This document shows positions 6,377 through 11,433 of a stretch of DNA of 11,433 nt, piece after piece. This stretch comes from CADEED01 sp044871085 (GTDB lineage: Bacteria > Pseudomonadota > Gammaproteobacteria > Steroidobacterales > Steroidobacteraceae): assembly GCA_044871085.1 (NCBI GenBank), contig JBIOZI010000141.1, forward strand, positions 1 to 11,433. Reading direction: 5' to 3'. The position numbers and the translations under genes are program-made. The notes under the pieces were generated by a model. It saw only the letters and a list, made by a program, of their open reading frames with translations. It had not been told where the DNA came from and made no database searches. Position 1 is the first letter of the stretch, and every line of letters starts with the position of its first letter.

Positions 6377-6997
6377 TCAGCCCTTGAACCCCTTCGCCAC
6401 GATGTAAACCTCGCGCGACTGCGCGCGCGACGCGGCGGGTTTGCGGATGAGCACCTTGTCGAACGAGGTGCGCAGGTCCTTCACGTACTGGTCCGACCCC
6501 GAGCCCTGGAACATCTTCGCCACGAAGGTGGCGCCGGGCTTGAGCGTCTTGCGCACGGTATCGAGCGCGAGCTCCAGGAAATACATCGACGAGGCCTGGT
6601 CCGCGGAATCGATGCCGGAGATGTTGGGCGCGATGTCCGAGATGATGAGGTCGAACTTCCCGCCTCCTAACCACTCCGTCAGCTGCCCGACGACGGCATC
6701 TTCGGTGAAGTCGCCCTGGATGAAATCCACGTTCTGGACGAAATCCATCGGCAGGATGTCGGTGGCCAGCACGCGGCCCTTTGCGCCCACGAGTTTGCCC
6801 GCCACCTGCGACCAGCCGCCGGGCGCGGAGCCGAGATCCATGATGCGCATGCCGGGCTTGATGAGCCGGTCTTTCTCGTTGAGCTCGATGAGCTTGTACG
6901 CGGAGCGTGAGCGATAGCCATCCCGCTGCGCCTGTTTGACGAACGGGTCGTTGACGTGTCGCCGCAGCCACTCGGGGCTGCTCTTGGAACGGGCCAT
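6377..6997 (-). CDS. rlmE: 23S rRNA (uridine-2552 2'-O)-methyltransferase RlmE (FtsJ/RrmJ)
   Basis: A 206-aa enzyme, close to the 209 aa of Escherichia coli RlmE, which uses S-adenosylmethionine to methylate the ribose of U2552 in the A loop of 23S rRNA during late 50S assembly. The N-terminus SPEWLRRHVNDPFVKQAQ and the RSRSAYKL segment are family hallmarks. The SAM-binding motif is DLGSAPGGWSQ (54-64). The catalytic K-D-K-E tetrad is complete: Lys35, Asp121 (SDIAPN), Lys161 (AKMF) and Glu196 (SREVY). The ATG at 6997 is chosen because the protein then begins MARSKSS as expected. A longer frame reaching 7081 would overlap the divergent gene and adds no conserved sequence. The ribosome site is weak. 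The gene is not followed here by ftsH, its usual partner in many proteobacteria; a small Lys-rich gene follows instead. Confidence 0.97.
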   Translation of the reverse strand: MARSKSSPEWLRRHVNDPFVKQAQRDGYRSRSAYKLIELNEKDRLIKPGMRIMDLGSAPGGWSQVAGKLVGAKGRVLATDILPMDFVQNVDFIQGDFTEDAVVGQLTEWLGGGKFDLIISDIAPNISGIDSADQASSMYFLELALDTVRKTLKPGATFVAKMFQGSGSDQYVKDLRTSFDKVLIRKPAASRAQSREVYIVAKGFKG

Positions 6998-7017
6998 CGC
7001 GCTGGAACCTGAAGCGT

Positions 7018-7035
7018 TAGAATGCGCGCATTCTA
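7018..7035. promoter_or_regulatory. Perfect 18-bp palindrome with back-to-back TAGAAT boxes, candidate divergent promoter or operator
   Basis: TAGAATGCG followed immediately by CGCATTCTA is a perfect palindrome in the 70-bp gap between rlmE and the divergent oxidoreductase gene. Each strand carries TAGAAT, a 5/6 match to the -10 consensus, followed by GCGCGC. No convincing -35 box is seen at 16-18 bp on either strand; CTGGCT on the minus strand is the nearest. It may be two overlapping weak promoters, a regulator site, or both. Confidence 0.5.
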
Positions 7036-7067
7036 CCTCTGCTGGATAAACCAGCCAGGAATCCGCA

Positions 7068-8672
7068 GTGATCCGCATCACTGAGTTGTCGCTGCCGCTC
7101 GATTACACGCCCGAAGCGCTGCGCCAGGCCGTCGTCAGGCGCCTGAAGATCCGCGATGAGGACCTGATCGAGCACACGCTCTTCAAACGCAGCTACGACG
7201 CGCGCAAGAAGAACACCGGCATCGTGTTCGTCTGCATCGTCGACGTGAAGCTGGCCGACGAAACGGCGGTGCTGAAGCGCTTCGCGGGCGTGCAGCAGAT
7301 CTGCCTCGCGCCCGACACCGCCTATCACCCGGCCGCGCGCGCGCGCGCGACGTCGACCGATCGTCCCGTCGTCGTCGGCTTCGGTCCCGGTGGATTGTTT
7401 GCCGCGCTGCTGCTGGCGCAGATGGGTTTCAAGCCCATCGTGCTCGAGCGCGGCCGCGACGTGCGCCGCAGAACCCAGGACACCTGGGCGCTGTGGCGCA
7501 GGAAGGTGCTGACGCCCGAATCCAACGTGCAGTTCGGCGAGGGCGGAGCGGGGCTGTTCTCCGACGGCAAGCTCTACAGCCAGATCAAGGACCCGAAGTT
7601 CTACGGCCGCAAGGTGATGCACGAGTTCGTGCGCGCGGGCGCGCCGGGGGAGATTCTCTTCGTCAGCAAGCCGCACATCGGCACGTTCCGCCTCACCGGC
7701 ATCGTGGAGAAAATGCGCGCGGAGATCATCTCGCTCGGCGGCGACGTGCGCTTCGAGAGCAGGGTGACCGACGTCGCCATCGAGAGCGGACAGCTCGAAG
7801 GCGTGACGCTCGAAAGCGGCGAAACGATTTGCGCCCGCCACGTCGTGCTCGCGCTCGGCCACAGCTCGCGCGACACGCTGCGCATGCTCGAGCGCCGCGG
7901 CGTTTTCCTCGAAGCCAAGCCCTTCGCGATCGGATTCCGGATCGAGCATCCCCAGTCGCTCATCGACCGCGCGCGCCTCGGCCGCTTCGCGGGCCACCCG
8001 GAGCTCGGCGCCGCGGACTACAAGCTGGTGCATCACGCGAGCAACGGCCGCTCGGTGTACAGCTTCTGCATGTGTCCCGGCGGCACGGTGGTGGCGGCCA
8101 CGTCCGAGCCCGGCCGCGTGGTGACCAACGGCATGAGCCAGTACTCGCGCAACGAGCGCAATGCCAACGCGGGCATCGTGGTCGGCATCGAGCCGGCCGG
8201 GGATTTCCCCGGCGGACCGCTGGCCGGCGTCGCCCTGCAGGAAGCGCTGGAAGAAAAGGCCTTCGCGCTCGGCGGCGGCGACTACTGCGCGCCCGGGCAG
8301 CTCGTCGGCGACTTCCTGCGCGGCGCCGCCTCGACGCAGTTGGGCGAGGTCACGCCGTCCTACCAGCCCGGTGTCTTGTTAGGCGACCTGGCGCAGGCGC
8401 TGCCGGCCTACGCCATCGATGCCATTCGCGAGGCACTGCCGCTGTTCGGCCGCCAGCTCCAGGGCTTCGACCGCGACGACGCCGTGCTCACCGGCGTTGA
8501 AAGCCGCACGTCTTCCCCAGTGCGCATCACGCGCGATGCGCAATCGCTGCAGAGCTTGAACGTGCGCGGGCTGTACCCTTGCGGGGAAGGCGCGGGCTAC
8601 GCCGGCGGAATTCTTTCCGCGGGAGTCGATGGCATCAAGGTGGCCGAGGCGGTCGCGCGGGAGATGGCTTGA
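7068..8672 (+). CDS. FAD-dependent oxidoreductase of the COG2509 type (uncharacterised dehydrogenase)
   Basis: A 534-aa cytoplasmic flavoprotein with no signal peptide. Residues 1-65 form a small N-terminal domain containing LFKRSYDARKK, typical of this group. A Rossmann FAD-binding motif follows at 101-120 (GFGPGGLFAALLLAQMG), with an acidic Glu127 at the end of the second strand. FGEGGAGLFSDGKLYSQ (156-172) follows, and the C-terminal flavin-binding block CGEGAGYAGGILSAGVDG (505-522) closes the fold. A CMC pair (Cys334, Cys336) in SFCMCPGG is notable and could be redox-active or metal-binding; this is inference. The family's substrate is not established. The GTG start has AGGA 7 nt upstream. 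The stop overlaps the TTG start of the RNA methyltransferase gene by 4 bp, so the two form an operon. A CG-dinucleotide tract encodes the Ala/Arg linker between the first two domains. Confidence 0.93.
   Translation: MIRITELSLPLDYTPEALRQAVVRRLKIRDEDLIEHTLFKRSYDARKKNTGIVFVCIVDVKLADETAVLKRFAGVQQICLAPDTAYHPAARARATSTDRPVVVGFGPGGLFAALLLAQMGFKPIVLERGRDVRRRTQDTWALWRRKVLTPESNVQFGEGGAGLFSDGKLYSQIKDPKFYGRKVMHEFVRAGAPGEILFVSKPHIGTFRLTGIVEKMRAEIISLGGDVRFESRVTDVAIESGQLEGVTLESGETICARHVVLALGHSSRDTLRMLERRGVFLEAKPFAIGFRIEHPQSLIDRARLGRFAGHPELGAADYKLVHHASNGRSVYSFCMCPGGTVVAATSEPGRVVTNGMSQYSRNERNANAGIVVGIEPAGDFPGGPLAGVALQEALEEKAFALGGGDYCAPGQLVGDFLRGAASTQLGEVTPSYQPGVLLGDLAQALPAYAIDAIREALPLFGRQLQGFDRDDAVLTGVESRTSSPVRITRDAQSLQSLNVRGLYPCGEGAGYAGGILSAGVDGIKVAEAVAREMA
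7334..7349. repeat. CG dinucleotide tract, (CG)8, inside the oxidoreductase gene
   Basis: Eight uninterrupted CG units fall in the codons for the Ala-Arg-Ala-Arg linker around residue 90, just before the FAD-binding domain. Gain or loss of one unit would shift the reading frame. Alternating CG is also prone to Z-DNA formation. Chance in a GC-rich gene is quite possible. Confidence 0.85.
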
Positions 8673-9394
8673 AATACGAAGACATCAAGAAGCTGCACCA
8701 GAAGAAATTCCGCGAGGAGCTCGGGCACTTCGTCGTCGAAGGCGAGCACCTGGTGCAAGAGCTGGAGAAGGCCGCGGTGCGCGATGCGCGCCTGCGCGCC
8801 AGCGAGATCTACGTGACGCGCGACTACGCGCACTGGTCGAGCAAACTACCGCTGCACGTCATCCAGTCGAAGCAGATGGCGCAGATCAGCGAGACGCGCT
8901 CTCCGCAGGGCATCGCCGCGGTGGTGCCGCTGCTGCAGCCACCGGCGCCGCGCCCGGAGGAGCGCGCGGTCTATCTGCACGAGGTCCAGGACCCCGGCAA
9001 CCTCGGCACCATCCTGCGCACACTGGCGTGGTTCGGGAATTTCCGCTGTCTCACGAGCCCGGACAGCGTGGACGTGCACAACGGCAAGGTGGTGCGCGCC
9101 AGCATGGGTGCCATCTTCCACGTTCCCGTCGAGCTCGATGTTCCCATGGAGCGCTTGCACGAACGCTTCGCGCGCATCGCGGCGCTGGATCTCGCCGGTG
9201 CGCCGGTTGCGTCGCAGGCGTTCCGGGAGTTCGACTGCTACGTCTTCGGCAACGAGGCGCGTGGCCTGCCATCCGGGAAGATCGAGGCGCTCGGCGCCCG
9301 GCCGTTCACCATTCCGGGCGCCGGCGCCATCGAATCCCTGAACGTGGCGGCCACCGTGAACATCTGCCTCTACGAGCTCAACCGCGGGCAGTGA
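8669..9394 (+). CDS. TrmH/SpoU-family RNA 2'-O-ribose methyltransferase
   Basis: A 241-aa SPOUT methyltransferase acting on tRNA or rRNA. Residues 1-90 resemble the L30e-like substrate-binding domain seen before the catalytic domain in RlmB-like members (FVVEGEHLVQE, SPQGIAAVV). The SpoU motifs are complete: motif 1 EVQDPGNLGTILRTLAWFG (105-123, with Asn111 and Arg117), motif 2 VFGNEARGLP (192-201, Glu196), and motif 3 IPGAGAIESLNVAATVNI (215-232), which forms the SAM-binding knot. The exact target nucleotide cannot be told from sequence. The TTG start overlaps the stop of the oxidoreductase gene as TTGA and has GGGAG 5 nt upstream, so coupled translation is likely. Extending the frame upstream adds only an Arg/Gly-rich stretch that overlaps the previous gene. 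Confidence 0.93.
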   Translation: MKYEDIKKLHQKKFREELGHFVVEGEHLVQELEKAAVRDARLRASEIYVTRDYAHWSSKLPLHVIQSKQMAQISETRSPQGIAAVVPLLQPPAPRPEERAVYLHEVQDPGNLGTILRTLAWFGNFRCLTSPDSVDVHNGKVVRASMGAIFHVPVELDVPMERLHERFARIAALDLAGAPVASQAFREFDCYVFGNEARGLPSGKIEALGARPFTIPGAGAIESLNVAATVNICLYELNRGQ

Positions 9395-9460
9395 TATTGC
9401 AGCGCGCGCATGGCCGTTGATCGTTGCCAAACTGCCGTTCGTCGCCGAAGCTGCATGCGG

Positions 9461-9491
9461 CGCGCGGAAAGCTGACACTTCATTCCGCGCG
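9461..9491. other. Hairpin in the spacer between the methyltransferase and Svx-like genes
   Basis: The 199-bp gap at 9395-9593 contains no convincing gene. Arms CGCGCGGAA (9461-9469) and TTCCGCGCG (9483-9491) form a perfect 9-bp stem with a 13-nt loop. No T run follows on either strand, so an intrinsic terminator is doubtful. No clear promoter for the next gene was found, so one could be hidden here or be of a non-standard type. Confidence 0.4.
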
Positions 9492-9593
9492 GGCGCATTG
9501 AAGCCATGCGCAGGGGGAATCAGACGCGACAACGAAGCTCGCACGCAGAGCTCTGCGGCATGGAACTGCCTCATTCATCAAGGAGGAACGTGT

Positions 9594-11433
9594 ATGTCAC
9601 TGCATCCGTCTCGAACATCAGTGCGCGTCATCGCGCTCGCGGCCTGCTTCATCGCCGGCGCCGCGAATGCGGCGACTCCCGCGCCCAGGACCGACTCGGG
9701 CTGGACCGCGGTCGCGGCGGCGGTGGCCTGTACACCGGGCACCTGGCGCGTCGGCAACACCACCGGTGCGGCGCCCGTGCGCTTCGAAACCACGCATTTC
9801 GCCTTCCGCTGGAACGGCACGACCACCACCACCCAGGCGGCGTCCACCGCGGGCACCTATCTCGAGAGCGTGTGGACGCACTTCATGAACAACACGGCCT
9901 TCCCCGAGCCGTACTGCGCCACCGCCAACAAGTTCAAGGCCAACATCCACATCGATCCCACGTTCGGTCTCACCGGCGGCGTCGACGGCCAGGGCTTCAT
10001 GGGCATGTGGATAGGCCCGCTCGCGCTCGCGGATCGCCACGGCCTGGCGCACGAGTTCACCCACGGCCTGCAAGGATCATCGGGCGGTTTGCAGGGCTCG
10101 CCGTTCACCGGCTGGATGTGGGAGAGCCACGCGAACTGGATGGCATTGCAGATGCCCGAGCTGCACCGCGGCGTGCACTGCTCCGAGCTCTCGGTGAATT
10201 TCCCGCACCTCTATTACGGCTCGACGCGCGTGCGCTACTGCAACTGGCAGTTCTGGGAGTACCTCAAGAACCGCTTCGGCTACGCCACCGTGAACAACAT
10301 CTGGGCCAACGCGCCGAAGGCCGGCCAGCCGGGGCGTGCGACCGCGGATCCGTTCAACGTGCTCATGGGCAACCAGGGCTGGAACATCGAGCAGTTGAAC
10401 GATGTGTTCGGCGACTGGGCGCTGCGCAACGTGAATTGGGATTACACCAATCCCGACGGCACCGACCAGGGCGCGATCTTCCGCCAGGCATACGGCAGCT
10501 ACGATCCGCAGGGCGGCAATCGCTCGCTGCGCACGACGAAGCTCGAGGCGCTCGACCTGCCGAACCGCCGCTTCAACGTGCCCGCCGCATGGGCGCCGCA
10601 GCGCTGGGGCTACAACCTCGTGCGGCTGGTGCCGGACGCCGGTGCATCGCAGATCTCGGTTACTTTCCGCGGCGTCATCCAGTCGACACCGAACGCGACC
10701 TCGTTCGCCGGCTTGCTGGATGAACCAACCACGATTCCGCAGCCGGCCTCCGGCTGGCGCTGGGGCGTGGTGGCCGTCGATTCGGGCGGGCGCGCGCGCT
10801 ACAGCGCCCTGCAGCGTGGCGCCGATGGCGCGCTCAGCTTCCCGCTGGTCTCCGGCGACCGCTCGCACTGGCTGGTGGTCATGGGCGCACCCACGCAGAT
10901 GATCAACATCCGCTGGGATCAGCCTTACTACTCCATCTACCGGTACCCGTGGATGGTGCAGGTGAACGGCGCGATGCCGCTGGGCTTCCAGCCCAATGCT
11001 CCGGTGCCCGTGCCGAACGGCCGCCGGCATCCGAACGGCGGCGGCTGGCTGGCGCCGAACGCGGTGGTGGATGCGTCCGCGTTCGTGGGCCCCAATGCGC
11101 GGGTGCTCGGCGGCGCGGTGCGCGGCAATGCGCGCATCGAAGACTTCGCCACGGTGATCAGCGGCGAGGTGAGCGGCAACGCCATCGTGTCGGGCCTCAC
11201 GCTGGTCTCGCAGAACACGATCATTCGCGACCAGGCGCGCGCCAACACGGTGTTCATGCCGCTGGGTTCGTTCGAGCGCAACATCGTGCTGTCGGGCACG
11301 GCGCAGAACATCGGCGACGTGGAACAGCGCGGCGCGTCGATGTCGCGCGGCGTGCTGTACGGGTTCATCGATCCGCCGTCGACGACGAATGCGCGGCGCG
11401 GCGCGAACCTGACGGCGCCGGTACGCGAAATCA
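9594..11433 (+). CDS. Secreted Svx/AvrXca-family (DUF6055-like) putative metalloprotease, C-terminus beyond window
   Basis: 613 codons are visible and the frame is still open at the window edge. Residues 1-26 form a clear Sec signal peptide ending in ANA-A. The predicted zinc site is HEFTH (153-157) within LAHEFTHGLQGSSGG. It is followed by Glu178 in WMWESHANWMALQM, an HExxH-plus-Glu (gluzincin) arrangement. AWAPQRWGYNLVRLVP (332-347) resembles the central region of Svx-like proteins. From about 485 to 575 there are repeated short units (APNAVVDASAFVGPNARV, GNARIEDFATVISG) that look like left-handed beta-helix hexapeptides. Svx of Pectobacterium is a secreted virulence factor exported through the type II route, and AvrXca is its Xanthomonas relative. 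A role in attacking host or competitor proteins is inference. The ATG has a perfect ribosome site, AAGGAGG, 7 nt upstream. Confidence 0.88.
   Translation, partial: MSLHPSRTSVRVIALAACFIAGAANAATPAPRTDSGWTAVAAAVACTPGTWRVGNTTGAAPVRFETTHFAFRWNGTTTTTQAASTAGTYLESVWTHFMNNTAFPEPYCATANKFKANIHIDPTFGLTGGVDGQGFMGMWIGPLALADRHGLAHEFTHGLQGSSGGLQGSPFTGWMWESHANWMALQMPELHRGVHCSELSVNFPHLYYGSTRVRYCNWQFWEYLKNRFGYATVNNIWANAPKAGQPGRATADPFNVLMGNQGWNIEQLNDVFGDWALRNVNWDYTNPDGTDQGAIFRQAYGSYDPQGGNRSLRTTKLEALDLPNRRFNVPAAWAPQRWGYNLVRLVPDAGASQISVTFRGVIQSTPNATSFAGLLDEPTTIPQPASGWRWGVVAVDSGGRARYSALQRGADGALSFPLVSGDRSHWLVVMGAPTQMINIRWDQPYYSIYRYPWMVQVNGAMPLGFQPNAPVPVPNGRRHPNGGGWLAPNAVVDASAFVGPNARVLGGAVRGNARIEDFATVISGEVSGNAIVSGLTLVSQNTIIRDQARANTVFMPLGSFERNIVLSGTAQNIGDVEQRGASMSRGVLYGFIDPPSTTNARRGANLTAPVREI

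Noticed and set aside
7017..8036. Long minus-strand open frame opposite the oxidoreductase gene
   Set aside because: It is a shadow of a GC-rich gene: composition rich in Arg, Ala, His and Glu with no recognisable motif, while the plus strand has clear flavoprotein motifs.
9461..9491. Intrinsic terminator of the oxidoreductase-methyltransferase operon
   Set aside because: The stem is strong but the loop is long and no T tract follows, so it is listed only as a hairpin.
9506..10723. Plus-strand open frame of 405 codons overlapping the Svx-like gene
   Set aside because: Its product is Arg/Pro/His-rich without motifs. The overlapping frame from 9594 has a perfect ribosome site, a signal peptide and HEFTH.
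10077..11030. Minus-strand open frame opposite the Svx-like gene
   Set aside because: No motif, atypical His/Arg/Val-rich composition, and fully contained in a well-supported gene on the other strand.
1..11433. tRNA genes, CRISPR arrays, insertion sequences or prophage remnants
   Set aside because: No cloverleaf, regularly spaced repeats, transposase or integrase motifs were seen. The direct repeats present are explained by the paralogous permease genes.

Overview
This is a GC-rich stretch with short intergenic gaps, little mobile DNA and ordinary housekeeping RNA-modification genes. RlmE, a COG2509-type flavoprotein, a SpoU/TrmH methylase and an Svx/AvrXca-type secreted protein occurring together suggest a Gram-negative proteobacterium, probably a gammaproteobacterium of Xanthomonas- or Steroidobacter-like affinity. 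That placement is an inference; no rRNA or other taxonomic marker is present.

Left part (1-5136, minus strand): a tightly packed operon transcribed leftwards. In transcription order it holds a short YtrA-subfamily GntR repressor, an ABC ATPase, two tandem paralogous polytopic membrane proteins (about 550-585 aa, each apparently made of two ABC-2-like halves), and a signal-peptide-bearing serine hydrolase of the beta-lactamase class C/DD-peptidase fold. The hydrolase is cut by the window edge after its SxxK motif. Gaps are about 2-30 bp. The layout recalls antibiotic- or envelope-responsive ytr-type ABC operons, with a periplasmic hydrolase added.

Control region (5137-5251): a perfect inverted repeat, AGTGTA-N4-TACACT, lies where two opposing promoter-like sequences overlap. 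One reads left into the GntR operon. The other reads right into a secreted HExxH metalloprotease-like protein (5252-6190). The repressor may therefore control both directions. The geometry also argues that the GntR start is the GTG at 5136, not one further upstream.

Middle (6192-8672): a 39-aa lysine-rich protein and RlmE (23S rRNA 2'-O-methyltransferase) lie on the minus strand. Divergent from them is a COG2509-type FAD-dependent oxidoreductase. The gap between the divergent genes carries a perfect 18-bp palindrome with a TAGAAT box on each strand. The oxidoreductase overlaps a TTG-started TrmH/SpoU-family RNA methyltransferase (8669-9394) by 4 bp.

Right end (9594-11433): after a roughly 200-bp spacer with a 9-bp-stem hairpin comes a large secreted Svx/AvrXca (DUF6055)-like protein. 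It has a signal peptide, an HEFTH site with a downstream Glu, and a hexapeptide-repeat-like C-terminal segment, and it runs off the window. No tRNA, rRNA, CRISPR array or insertion sequence was seen.
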